Positions 15,345 to 24,464 of a stretch of 64,000 bases of DNA are shown here, piece after piece. The position numbers and the translations under genes are program-made. The stretch is from an uncultured Lachnospiraceae bacterium (GTDB taxonomy: Bacteria > Bacillota > Clostridia > Lachnospirales > Anaerotignaceae), in contig CALWRB010000033.1 of the NCBI GenBank assembly GCA_944383855.1, positions 1 to 64,000 of the forward strand, in the 5' to 3' direction. The number at the start of each line of letters is the position of its first letter. Positions within the stretch are counted from its first letter, which is position 1. The notes under the pieces were generated by a model. That model saw only the letters and a program-made list of their open reading frames with translations. It had not been told where the DNA came from and did no database searches.

Positions 15345-17677
15345 ACGCTTTCTCCTTTCGCCAATGCTTTTTGCAGCGCTTCTTCCAGTGTCGAGATCGG
15401 GATCAGTTCCAGCCCTTCTTTGATCTCCGCATGAATTTCTGCCACTTGCTTCTCGTTTTCTTTCGGGAACAAGATGGTCGTAACCCCCGCTTTTTTCGCC
15501 GCAAGGAATTTTTCCGTCAAACCGCCCACCGCAAGCACTCTGCCGCGTATCGTGATCTCCCCTGTCATCGCAACATCATGGCGCACTTTTGCCCCTGTCA
15601 GCGCGGACAGCATCGCCACCGCCATCGTAACGCCTGCGGAAGGTCCGTCTTTCGGTACTGCCCCCTCCGGGATATGGATATGGATTTCGGTTTTTTGATA
15701 AAAATCTTCCTCCAGCTGATAACTCTGCGCGCCTGCACGAATGGCACTGAACGCCGCTTCTGCGGATTCTTTCATCACTTTGCCGAGGTTTCCGGTCAGG
15801 CGGAGCTTGCCTTCTCCCGGCATCACATTCACCTCAACAGAAAGCGTATCGCCGCCAAATCTCGTCCACGCCAGCCCGCGTACAACACCTACCTGCGGCA
15901 CGGCATAAATATGGTCTGTTTCAAATGGAGCCACACCAAGGTACTGTTCCAGATTCTTGGTACCGACAGTGATTTTTTTCTTTTCGCCCATCAAAATCTC
16001 TTTGACCGCTTTACGGCAGATCGCTGCAATATTCTGCTCCAGCTTGCGCACGCCCGCTTCTCTGGTATATCCTTCGATGATCTTCTCCAGCGCTTCTGTT
16101 TTTAACTGCAGCTGAGAAGCTTTCAACCCATGTTTTTTCCTTTGCTTCGGCACCAAATGCTCTGCCGCGATATGGTATTTTTCCTGCGCGGTATAGCTGT
16201 TTAGAGAGATCACTTCCATTCTGTCCAACAACGGCTGAGAAATCGTTTCCGTTGTATTGGCGGTACAGATAAACAGCACTTGGGATAAATCATACGGCAA
16301 TTCCACAAAATGATCGCGGAATGTATGGTTCTGCTCCCCGTCCAACACTTCCAAAAGCGCAGCCGCAGGGTCACCGTTAAAAGAAGTGCAGAGCTTGTCC
16401 ACCTCGTCCAATAAAATCAGCGGATTGATGCTACCCGCCTGTTTCATGGCATTTATGATGCGTCCGGGCATCGCGCCGATATAGGTTCTTCTGTGTCCTC
16501 TGATCTCCGCTTCGTCTTTGATGCCGCCAAGGCTCATGCGTACATAATTCCTACCCATTGCGCGTGCCACAGAGCGAGCGACGGAAGTTTTCCCCACACC
16601 GGGCGGTCCCACCAGACAAAGAATGGAAGCACTGCCCTCTGCCGCGTTTTTACGCACTGCAAGAAACTCCAGTATCCGCTCTTTCACCTTTTCCAGACCG
16701 TAATGGTCTTCCTGCAAAATCTGTTCCGCCAAATGCAGATCTTCATTATCCTCTGTTTTTTCCTGCCAAGGCAGCTGCAGCAAGGTATCAATGTAATTTC
16801 TGGCTACATTCGCCTCGGGAGATGTTACAGGGATACGTTTCATACGCTCGATCTCTTTTTCCAAAACAGTTCTGACCGCTTCCGGCGGCTGTTTTTGTTC
16901 CAGTTTCTCCAAAAACGCTGCCGCGTCTGCCGCAACACCGTCTTTATCCCCCAGTTCCTCCTGGATCACCTTCATCTGCTCCCGCAGGTAATACTCTCTT
17001 TGCTGGCGATCCATTTCTTTTTTCGTCTTTGCTTCGATTTCCCGCTTCAGGCGCAAAATTTCGATTTCTTCCTCCATCAGCGCGCAAACCTGCTGCAAAC
17101 GGACCAAAGGGTGCAGCTGTTCCAATAACTGTTGTCTTGTGTCAGGATACACGTCCAATACCGCACAGATGACATCTGCCAACAGCCCCGGTTTTTTCGC
17201 CGCGACCGCATTGGAAAGCGCATCGGGAAATAGATTGCTGTTGATGAGCTTCCCATACTGTTCAAAGCGTTCAAGTGCAATTTTCATCAACGCCCGCGCT
17301 TCCACATCTACCTCCTGCGGCAGATCTTGTTCCAGCGTGATCAGTTCCGCACCGTCATATGCACCCAGATGCAGCATCTGCTCCATACGTCCGCGTTCCA
17401 ATCCTTCCACGATCACATGTGTTATATTCCCCGGCAGATGCAGTACCTGCCGCAGTTTGACCACTGTGCCGATGGCGCAAAGATCCTTTCTTTTGGGGAC
17501 CTCTACGGAAGGGTCCCTCTGTGCAGTCAAAAATAAAAGTTCATCGTTTTTCTCCGCTTGCTCTACCGCAGCCAAAGAGCGTTCTCTGCCCACGGGAAAG
17601 CTCACGACCATATTGGGAAATACCGTCATATTGCGCAGCGCAATCAACGGCATTCGAATCGGTTCTTTTTTTTCCAT
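15320..17677 (-). CDS. lon: ATP-dependent protease La (LonA)
   Basis: Cytosolic AAA+ protease for misfolded and regulatory proteins. A 785-aa enzyme in usual order: N-terminal substrate domain (about 10-200), coiled region, AAA+ module with Walker A GPPGVGKTS and Walker B LILLDEVDK, then the protease domain with catalytic Ser680 in PKDGPSAG and Lys723 in GGLTEKFLAA. These positions match the classical Lon dyad. It has a strong sigma-A promoter of its own. I see no clear HrcA or CtsR operator upstream. Confidence 0.97.
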   Translation of the reverse strand: MEKKEPIRMPLIALRNMTVFPNMVVSFPVGRERSLAAVEQAEKNDELLFLTAQRDPSVEVPKRKDLCAIGTVVKLRQVLHLPGNITHVIVEGLERGRMEQMLHLGAYDGAELITLEQDLPQEVDVEARALMKIALERFEQYGKLINSNLFPDALSNAVAAKKPGLLADVICAVLDVYPDTRQQLLEQLHPLVRLQQVCALMEEEIEILRLKREIEAKTKKEMDRQQREYYLREQMKVIQEELGDKDGVAADAAAFLEKLEQKQPPEAVRTVLEKEIERMKRIPVTSPEANVARNYIDTLLQLPWQEKTEDNEDLHLAEQILQEDHYGLEKVKERILEFLAVRKNAAEGSASILCLVGPPGVGKTSVARSVARAMGRNYVRMSLGGIKDEAEIRGHRRTYIGAMPGRIINAMKQAGSINPLILLDEVDKLCTSFNGDPAAALLEVLDGEQNHTFRDHFVELPYDLSQVLFICTANTTETISQPLLDRMEVISLNSYTAQEKYHIAAEHLVPKQRKKHGLKASQLQLKTEALEKIIEGYTREAGVRKLEQNIAAICRKAVKEILMGEKKKITVGTKNLEQYLGVAPFETDHIYAVPQVGVVRGLAWTRFGGDTLSVEVNVMPGEGKLRLTGNLGKVMKESAEAAFSAIRAGAQSYQLEEDFYQKTEIHIHIPEGAVPKDGPSAGVTMAVAMLSALTGAKVRHDVAMTGEITIRGRVLAVGGLTEKFLAAKKAGVTTILFPKENEKQVAEIHAEIKEGLELIPISTLEEALQKALAKGESVWKSKNPN

Positions 17678-17784
17678 TTTTCTTAAAAATCCTTCCTTTC
17701 GATGCGGTATCGTTTCGTATTACCGCCAAACCCCGGATACAGCGATCGAATGAACGCCTGCTATGTTTGTTCTCATACTTTTTG

Positions 17785-17813
17785 AGTATACTATAAAACG
17801 CCGTTTCGGTCAA
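17785..17813 (-). promoter_or_regulatory. lon promoter
   Basis: Minus strand: -35 TTGACC (17808-17813), 17-bp spacer, -10 TATACT (17785-17790). The leader to the lon ATG is about 100 nt. Confidence 0.75.
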
Positions 17814-17843
17814 TTTTCTCTCCGCAGAAACGACAAAACAAAA

Positions 17844-17878
17844 AAAATACCCGTTCCGTTTTTGGGAATGGGTATTTT
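17844..17878 (-). terminator. Terminator after the second Lon-family protease gene
   Basis: A 14-bp stem (17844-17857 / 17865-17878) built on AATACCCGTTCC and its complement with a 7-nt loop. On the minus strand it runs into a T-run. It separates the upstream protease operon from the lon promoter. Confidence 0.85.
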
Positions 17879-17932
17879 CTGTTTTTTTGCCGTATATCGA
17901 TTCTTTCACCGCTTGCCAAAGCAGGAAAAAAA

Positions 17933-20332
17933 TCACTCTTTTCCTTCCGCGCAAAGGCAGAATTTCCGCAGTTTCTTCATGACTCTGCCGTGGATCGTAT
18001 CCTCGGGGAAAACCCCCACCGCGTCCGGTTTTCCGGCAGGCACGCCCATCAAAAGCTCAATGCCTTCTTCAATCCTTGAGATCGGATAGATATGGAACAT
18101 GCCTTCTTTCACGGCTTCGACCACTTCTTCCTTCAACACCAGATCGCGCACATTCGCCGTCGGAATGATCACGCCCTGCGTGCCGGTTAGCCCACGTTTT
18201 TTACAAAGATCAAAGAACCCTTCGATTTTATAAATGACACCGCCGATTGCCTGAATCTCCCCTTTTTGGTTGACAGAACCTGTCACCGCCAAATCCTGTC
18301 TGATCGGTGCTTCCGCCAGGGAAGAAAGTATGCAGTATAACTCCGTACTGGACGCGCTGTCGCCGTCGATACCGTTATAATTCTGCTCAAAACAGATGCG
18401 GCAGGAAAGCGAAAGCGGGAATTGCTGGGCATACGTCTGACCCAAGAAACCGTTGATGATCTGCACACCTTTGTCATGCGTCTGTCCGCTCATACGCGCT
18501 TCTTTTTCGATATTGACAATGCCGGATTTTCCGACATACGTTGTTGCTGTAATACGGGTCGGGTTGCCGAAAGCATAGCTGTCTAAATCCAAAACCGCAA
18601 GACCATTGATCTGTCCGATCTGACTGCCTTCGGTATCGATCATGATGACTTCTTCTTCCAGCATCTCATCTAATTTATCTTCATACATACGCAGGCGTTC
18701 TTCTTTTTCCGCCACTGCTTTTTTGACATGCTCCTCCGTGATCAAATCGGCGCCGGCAAGCTTTGCCCAAGTTGCCGCTTCACCCAACAGCTCTGCCAGC
18801 TGGTTGAAGCGTGTTGTCAATTTATCCTGTCTTTCGGCAAGCCTTGCACCATAATGCAGCACTTCGCAAACGGCGCCGGCGGAAAAGTCCGCAGTTTTTT
18901 CCCGTATCGTAAAGCCTTTGATAAACTGTGCCAGCTTCATCGCATTTTCCGCTGTAAATGCCATTTCATAATCGAACTCCGCTTTAATTTTAAAGAATTT
19001 ATGGAATTCCTCATCATATGCGCTGAGCAGTTCATAGTAATAGTTGCTGCCGATCATAATGATCTTGATATCGGCAGGAATCGGTTCCGGCTTTAATGTG
19101 GGTGCCACAACATTGCCCGCCTGCTCTCTGATGACGTCCATGCTGATCTCTTTTGTCTTGATCACACGGCGCAGTGCCTCCCAGCCTTGCGGCGCACTGA
19201 GCAGATCCTGTGCCTGCACGATCAGATATCCGCCGTTTGCACGATGCAGCAGCCCTGCTTTGATCTTCATAAAGTCCGTCGTCAGGTTACCGAACTCGCT
19301 GTCATACTCCACTTCCCCCAACAGGTTGTAATAAGTCGGGTTAAACGTAACGATGACAGGCGCGCCCTCTGTTTCGCTGTGGTCTACCATCAGATTGACC
19401 TTATACTTTAACGTCACATCTTCCGTCGTTTTTTTGGAAAGCATCGGCAGCAAAGCGGAAAGACCTTCCTCGCTTTCTTCTTCCTCGTCCAAAAACTGAC
19501 TGATGTTTTCCAGCACGTCTTCCTGCACCGCATTCAGATACGCAATGACCCGTTCATAGGACTGGTAGCGTTCCTGCACGGCATTGACGTGGTGTCCGAT
19601 GGCAAACATACCGACCTTATAGTCCAATTCGTCCACTTTTTTCTGCGATTCTTTATCCAGATCCCGAATATCCCGCATGATACTGCCGGCTTTTTCCTGT
19701 ACCTGCTGAGAGTTTTTTTCAATCTCGGCTTTCTGCTCCTCCGACAGCGCTTCGTATTCTTCCTCCCCGATCGCTTTTCCGTCCACCACAGGCATAAAAT
19801 AAATTCCCGAATTGGTGGTCTTTACCTGAAATTGGAAGGTTTCCGCCATACGGCTCATGGTGTCCATCATTTCTTCCCGCTGCTGGTCAAAACCGCGTAA
19901 AAGCTCATTCTTCTGCTGTTCATAATCTTCCGTGCGAAATGCCTTGGCAAGTTCTGTGCGAAACAGCTGTACCAGTTCGCTCATATCTTCCTGAAATTTT
20001 TTACCGTCACCCGGCTGAAAACGCAGTGCCAAGGGACATCTGGGGTTCTTGAAGTTATAAACATAGCACCAATCATAAGGGACAGGCTCCGTCTGCGCCT
20101 GCCGTTTCGCACCTTCCTTGGCATATGTTGTCTTTCCCGTACCGGACGGACCGGACATATAAATGTTGTAACCTTTCATTTTGACCGCCAGACCGAAATC
20201 AAAAGCTTTGACTGCCCGCTCCTGCCCGATGATGCCTTCCAGCTCATCTATTTCAGCTGTCGTGCGAAAAGGCAGACTTTCCTGCAAGTATCTGCTTCCC
20301 AAACGGGTATGATCCAATTCAGTATGGTGCAT
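17933..20332 (-). CDS. Lon-family ATP-dependent protease (AAA_32 type, LonB-like)
   Basis: A 799-aa protein distinct from the lon product. It lacks the N-terminal Lon substrate domain and starts directly with an ATPase region: Walker A GPSGTGKTT at about residue 60, then a long helical insertion (about 130-290), Walker B-like ANGGYLIVQAQDLL, and the C-terminal Lon protease domain with the dyad region GDSASSTE and VIYKIEGF. AAGGAGGGAAGAAGATC precedes the ATG. It is 48 bp downstream of rimI and may belong to the tsaE-tsaB-rimI transcript. Its substrates are unknown. Confidence 0.9.
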   Translation of the reverse strand: MHHTELDHTRLGSRYLQESLPFRTTAEIDELEGIIGQERAVKAFDFGLAVKMKGYNIYMSGPSGTGKTTYAKEGAKRQAQTEPVPYDWCYVYNFKNPRCPLALRFQPGDGKKFQEDMSELVQLFRTELAKAFRTEDYEQQKNELLRGFDQQREEMMDTMSRMAETFQFQVKTTNSGIYFMPVVDGKAIGEEEYEALSEEQKAEIEKNSQQVQEKAGSIMRDIRDLDKESQKKVDELDYKVGMFAIGHHVNAVQERYQSYERVIAYLNAVQEDVLENISQFLDEEEESEEGLSALLPMLSKKTTEDVTLKYKVNLMVDHSETEGAPVIVTFNPTYYNLLGEVEYDSEFGNLTTDFMKIKAGLLHRANGGYLIVQAQDLLSAPQGWEALRRVIKTKEISMDVIREQAGNVVAPTLKPEPIPADIKIIMIGSNYYYELLSAYDEEFHKFFKIKAEFDYEMAFTAENAMKLAQFIKGFTIREKTADFSAGAVCEVLHYGARLAERQDKLTTRFNQLAELLGEAATWAKLAGADLITEEHVKKAVAEKEERLRMYEDKLDEMLEEEVIMIDTEGSQIGQINGLAVLDLDSYAFGNPTRITATTYVGKSGIVNIEKEARMSGQTHDKGVQIINGFLGQTYAQQFPLSLSCRICFEQNYNGIDGDSASSTELYCILSSLAEAPIRQDLAVTGSVNQKGEIQAIGGVIYKIEGFFDLCKKRGLTGTQGVIIPTANVRDLVLKEEVVEAVKEGMFHIYPISRIEEGIELLMGVPAGKPDAVGVFPEDTIHGRVMKKLRKFCLCAEGKE

Positions 20333-20379
20333 GATCTTCTTCCCTCCTTGCTGTTGCGGCTCTGAAAATGCCGCTTTTT

Positions 20380-20853
20380 TTAATCCTTTACTTCGTCATA
20401 ATGTTCGTAATTAGGGAAATATTTCCACATGATCACAGCGTCCTCATGGGTATCGGGATAATAATTTTTCCGAAACCCTTCCGGACGAAAGCCGTATTTG
20501 TGGTAAAGCTTTTGGGCAGGCGCATTGCCGATACGCACCTCTAATGTCATACCGATCATTTCTTTTTCCTCTGCCGCGCCGATCAGCGCCTCCATCAGCT
20601 GCGCACCCACGCCGCGTCCGCGGTACTCTTCCGCCACCGCGACATTCGTGATGTGCCCTTCGGTGACGACATGCCACATACCGGCATACCCGATCACCTT
20701 TTCCCCTTCCATTGCCACAAAATAAATCGCCATTTTATTTTCATTGACCTCACGCTCAAAATCCGCGCGTGTCCAGGGGATCGGAAAAGTTGCTTCCTCC
20801 ACCGCAAGCACGCCCAAAATATGTGCCTGTGTCATTTTTTTGATCTCTATCAT
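20380..20853 (-). CDS. rimI: Ribosomal protein S18 alanine N-acetyltransferase
   Basis: GNAT-fold enzyme of 157 aa. The acetyl-CoA loop is the RGRGVG region (VAEEYRGRGVGAQLMEAL, about residues 75-92). The family's N-terminal VEEATFPIPWTRADF and C-terminal LYHKYGFRPEGFRKNYY are clear. Its start overlaps the tsaB stop by 4 bp. The neighbours TsaB and TsaE make the t6A tRNA modification; RimI commonly travels with them in Firmicutes. Confidence 0.9.
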   Translation of the reverse strand: MIEIKKMTQAHILGVLAVEEATFPIPWTRADFEREVNENKMAIYFVAMEGEKVIGYAGMWHVVTEGHITNVAVAEEYRGRGVGAQLMEALIGAAEEKEMIGMTLEVRIGNAPAQKLYHKYGFRPEGFRKNYYPDTHEDAVIMWKYFPNYEHYDEVKD

Positions 20854-21566
20854 GATTTGCTTTCCTCCCGCAGTGCTGCCTCCCGTTCCCGTTCCGCCTG
20901 CGGCTTGCGCAGATAATCCGGTACAAAGGCATGCGGCGGTATCGCCTTTTTCTCTGCCGCCATACGTTTTGCGACGACTGCCACAGAAGATGCCCGCTGT
21001 AAATTACAATGCGGCGGACAAAAACGGAACCGCCCTTGCGAAACTTCTTCCAGATATTGCCGATATACCGGCACGCCGTCCCCGAGAAACATCACCCGTT
21101 TTTCAAACGACTTCGCCTGCAGCGCAACATCTTGGATACTCATGGCAGCATGTTCTGTCAAGCGCACCAAAAACCCGTTTTCCCACAGATAAAACGCCGT
21201 ATACACCTGCTGTCTTCTGGCATCCATAATCGGGCAGATCACATCATCCGTTTCACAGATATTATATGCCAAAGCGTCTAATGTGGGAACGGGAAGCACC
21301 GTAATGCCTAAGCCGTGTGCCAATCCTTTTGCGGTCGCCGCACCGATGCGAAGCCCCGTAAATGAACCGGGACCCGCCGCGCAGGCAATATAGTCCAGCT
21401 CTTTTGGCGAAATCTCCGCTCTGCGGCAGATCTCATCGATCATCGGCATGATCGTCTGGCTGTGCGTCAGCTTATGATGCAGCGAAAATTCCGCTTTTAT
21501 GATATCGTCTTCCAAAATCGCGGCACTTGCCGTCTGTCCGGAAGTATCCAATGCCAATATTTTCAT
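20850..21566 (-). CDS. tsaB: tRNA threonylcarbamoyladenosine synthesis protein TsaB
   Basis: Partner of TsaD and TsaE in adding threonylcarbamoyl to A37 of ANN-decoding tRNAs. An ASKHA-fold pseudo-enzyme of 238 aa with LALDTSGQTASAAI at the N-terminus and the AAGPGSFTGLRIGAATAKGLA signature at about residues 64-84. GAAGGAGGCTGAAAC precedes the ATG, which overlaps tsaE. TsaD, the catalytic subunit, is not in the window. Confidence 0.93.
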   Translation of the reverse strand: MKILALDTSGQTASAAILEDDIIKAEFSLHHKLTHSQTIMPMIDEICRRAEISPKELDYIACAAGPGSFTGLRIGAATAKGLAHGLGITVLPVPTLDALAYNICETDDVICPIMDARRQQVYTAFYLWENGFLVRLTEHAAMSIQDVALQAKSFEKRVMFLGDGVPVYRQYLEEVSQGRFRFCPPHCNLQRASSVAVVAKRMAAEKKAIPPHAFVPDYLRKPQAEREREAALREESKS

Positions 21567-22000
21567 GTTTCAGCCTCCTTCAGCACGATCCTGCGGTAAT
21601 CCAAGCCTTTTTGCAGGTCTTTTTCGACAGTGATCCAAACTGCATGTGCAGGGATCAGTTCTCGGATCAGTTCCGCCCACTCCACCAGAGAAACACCTTC
21701 GCCATAAAAGTATTCCTCATAGCCAATCTCATACATCTCCTCCGGATCGGCGATACGGTATACATCAAAGTGATAGAGCGGCAGCCGCCCTTCGTATTCA
21801 TTCACAATCGTAAAGGTAGGGCTTGTCACATGCTCCGTCACACCCAGTCCCGCAGCAAATCCCTTGGAAAAAACCGTCTTCCCCGTGCCGAGATCTCCGT
21901 CAAGGCAGTAAATATCCCCCGCCTTCGCTTTTTCGGCAATGCTTTTTCCCAAAGCAAATGTTTCCTGTTCAGACCATGTTTCAAACTCCATCTGTTTCAT
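21563..22000 (-). CDS. tsaE: tRNA threonylcarbamoyladenosine synthesis ATPase TsaE
   Basis: P-loop ATPase that resets the TsaBD complex. Walker A is [13 protein letters not shown]; the [17 protein letters not shown] and EWAEL motifs follow. The open frame extends to a TTG at 22018 overlapping the upstream stop. I prefer an ATG at 22000 behind AAGAAGGAAGG; another in-frame ATG at 21991 is possible. Length is about 145 aa. It overlaps tsaB by 4 bp. Confidence 0.9.
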   Translation of the reverse strand: MKQMEFETWSEQETFALGKSIAEKAKAGDIYCLDGDLGTGKTVFSKGFAAGLGVTEHVTSPTFTIVNEYEGRLPLYHFDVYRIADPEEMYEIGYEEYFYGEGVSLVEWAELIRELIPAHAVWITVEKDLQKGLDYRRIVLKEAET

Positions 22001-22014
22001 CCTTCCTTCTTGCC

Positions 22015-23994
22015 TCAATCCAAAAACAGCGCTGTAACGCCGCTGTCGACTGCGACCGCTTCTTTCCCGTTATAATACGACAAATCGCCCAGCCCCGTAA
22101 TATAGTCATATCCTTTCAGATACGCCAGGGTACCGTTATTTTTATACTGCAAACAGAATACGTTACTGTCCAAAACAGTCGCTTTTCCGTTTCTGAAGCA
22201 GAGCAGATCGCCGTTTCCGGTCGTTTCGTCCGCATTTTCGATATAATACAGCGCCTCCATATCTTCCGCGAAGTACACACCGCTTGCACTTTCGCTAAGC
22301 AGTTGTGCATCACGCCCCTGGTATATCCCCAAAGCGCCAATGCCGGAAACATAGTCGTAATAGTATGCCAATGTTTTGCCATGTCCCAAGAACGCTGCCG
22401 TTTCCACATTTTCTGCCACACCGATCACATTTTGCAGACCGGACGATGTCAAATCCGCACACATCAGTGTTTTTGTTCCGTCTGTCAGGGATACATCAAA
22501 ATACGCGACTTTGCTTGCGTTATCACACAGTATCACACCCGTTGCGGATACATTCTCACCTTCCAACAGCACTGTATTACCGGTCGCGTCCGCTAACAGA
22601 ACCTGCGGTTTTGCGGACTGTGTCAACTGCATATAATAGTAGTACACAATCTCCTCTTCATTTGTCACTTGAGAAAGCGGCACCTGCTCCGCCTCCGCTG
22701 TATTTAAAGTATAGCAGATCACATACGGCTGCTCGGAATCCGCACCTGTAGCGGAAAGCACGTCTTTGGCAAGCAATACTGCCTCTCCCGCAGACCAAAG
22801 ATAGCACTCCTGCAGGATCGGATCCATGCCTTCTCCTTCTTCTATCAATTCGCGTAGTTTGTCCCGCTGCTGTTTTTGTTCATACCCTTCCTCATTGGCA
22901 GATAAATCGGCATCGCTTTGTGCCACATCGTCTAACAGGATCTGGCTGTAAGGAATTTTTTCCTCTCCTGTCTTGCAGTACAGCACATCTTTGCCGTTTG
23001 GCAGGATCTCCAGATAAGTGATTCCCTCCGCCACTAAAGTCGGCTTGTTGCCGTAGGCATATTCATACAACGCATAGCCGTCTGACTGCTGCAATATATA
23101 ATAAACCGTGTTGCTTTCTTCCGCCATTGCGTAAGTTTCCAATGCTTCCTCCGTCAGAACAGTTTCCTGCCCATCGTGTATGCCGTAAACATGCAAGCTA
23201 TCACTGCCATCGGTTTGCGGGAGTTGGTATACCACATAATTTCCGTCCGGACTCAACGTATAACAGCCTTCCACCAATTCCAGTCCTTCTGCCACCTGTG
23301 CCACGGCAACGCCGTTATAAACAGACAGGTCATAGCCATTTTCGCCCTCTGTCAGGTATGCCACAACACTTCCGTCATTACTTAACGTATAATCAAAGAC
23401 CTGTTCCGCCAACAGAGTACCGCCCGCTTCCGCATCTTCCAGATCCACCGAATACAGATCCATTAAGCCTGCCTCAGAAAGCCCCACACCGTAGTAAAGC
23501 TGATCTCCTGCTTCAGAAAAAGCGGTCCCCCATGCCGAATAGTAATAATGATAATTACCGCCATTGCTGATCTGGTCGGTCAGCTGCTGTGGCTGCTGGT
23601 CCGGCTGCATCACATACAACGCATTATCCTTGGCATACACCACAGGGAAAGAAGCACGCTGTTCGTAGCCTGTATTTCCGCTGATCGCCTTAGCCGCCAC
23701 CGCGATCAAAGAGAACAAAACAATCAGCCCCAGCACAATCTCCACTAAGGAAAATTCATGCTTCATTTTCTTATTTTCTGTTTTCTGCGTCGTATCTGTC
23801 TGAGAGATAGCCGCACCCTCCTGCAAAGTTTCCGGCGGTGTAACGGGAGAGTCCGCCTCTGCAAAATGTTCCTTCTCGCCCTTTTCTTCCTGCACAGTTG
23901 CTTCCTCCTCTTGTGTCAAAGGGTTCTGCTCACTTAGCTGTTCTTCTGTTTCCTCCCCCTGCTGTATCGAAAGTGCTTTCTTTTCTTCGTCCAA
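22015..23994 (-). CDS. Membrane-anchored protein with a predicted beta-propeller-like ectodomain
   Basis: A 659-aa single-pass protein I cannot name. An acidic, disordered cytoplasmic tail (residues 1-78, many Glu and Gln), one membrane segment (about 82-103), then a large outside part with repeated Y/V-x-SPDG-like and L-Y-V-x blocks (for example YTLSPDGNYVVYQL) suggestive of TolB/WD40-type propeller blades. The start is a TTG at 23994 because a perfect AAGGAGG lies 8 bp upstream; the longer ATG frame from 24084 has none. It shares a 4-bp junction with tsaE, but a role in tRNA modification is unlikely. Confidence 0.72.
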   Translation of the reverse strand: MDEEKKALSIQQGEETEEQLSEQNPLTQEEEATVQEEKGEKEHFAEADSPVTPPETLQEGAAISQTDTTQKTENKKMKHEFSLVEIVLGLIVLFSLIAVAAKAISGNTGYEQRASFPVVYAKDNALYVMQPDQQPQQLTDQISNGGNYHYYYSAWGTAFSEAGDQLYYGVGLSEAGLMDLYSVDLEDAEAGGTLLAEQVFDYTLSNDGSVVAYLTEGENGYDLSVYNGVAVAQVAEGLELVEGCYTLSPDGNYVVYQLPQTDGSDSLHVYGIHDGQETVLTEEALETYAMAEESNTVYYILQQSDGYALYEYAYGNKPTLVAEGITYLEILPNGKDVLYCKTGEEKIPYSQILLDDVAQSDADLSANEEGYEQKQQRDKLRELIEEGEGMDPILQECYLWSAGEAVLLAKDVLSATGADSEQPYVICYTLNTAEAEQVPLSQVTNEEEIVYYYYMQLTQSAKPQVLLADATGNTVLLEGENVSATGVILCDNASKVAYFDVSLTDGTKTLMCADLTSSGLQNVIGVAENVETAAFLGHGKTLAYYYDYVSGIGALGIYQGRDAQLLSESASGVYFAEDMEALYYIENADETTGNGDLLCFRNGKATVLDSNVFCLQYKNNGTLAYLKGYDYITGLGDLSYYNGKEAVAVDSGVTALFLD

Positions 23995-24400
23995 TATGAT
24001 TTCCTCCTTATAAATAGCGTTCTGCCAATATTTTTGCCAGACGCCCCATATATGACAAGTGCTTTCTGCGTTTTTGACCGTCATCTCGCCTCTGCTTTAC
24101 ACAAAGCACCGCCTGTTCTCCCCTCTCGCGCCGCAGACGGACGGAATGCACCTTTTTCCCGCGAAAAAAACTCGTTTCATGTTCCATACACGTTTTGCTT
24201 GCTGCACAGCAAACATGCCCTTTCCAAGCAGTGCCATGGTTTCCTTCCAACTTTTTTCCACCGAAAAGACTCCTTTCCTTTCTGAGAAATACGCGATAAA
24301 AATGCAGTTCGAGTATACCACATTCCCGCCGATTACGAAAGTATTTCCCATAATTATTAACGAATTGTTACAATTATTTTTCTTCTTAGTTAAAAAACTA
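23995..24400. other. Gap between divergent membrane-protein genes, no gene recognised
   Basis: Frames cross this stretch on both strands but lack ribosome-binding sites and recognisable content. The promoter for the minus-strand operon should be here. TTGTCA at about 24055 is a possible -35 without a convincing -10. Confidence 0.4.
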
Positions 24401-24429
24401 TTTACAAATACTTCCTTTTCCGTTATAAT
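24401..24429 (+). promoter_or_regulatory. Promoter of the M23 peptidase gene
   Basis: -35 TTTACA (24401-24406), 17-bp spacer, consensus -10 TATAAT (24424-24429), about 30 nt leader before the TTG start. Confidence 0.8.
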
Positions 24430-24464
24430 GGAACAAGATTTTACAGAAAGAAAGGTGATTTCCT

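Noticed and set aside
17760-17813. LexA or HrcA operator at the lon promoter
   Set aside because: GAGAACAAACATAG is too far from a LexA palindrome and there is no CIRCE-like repeat.
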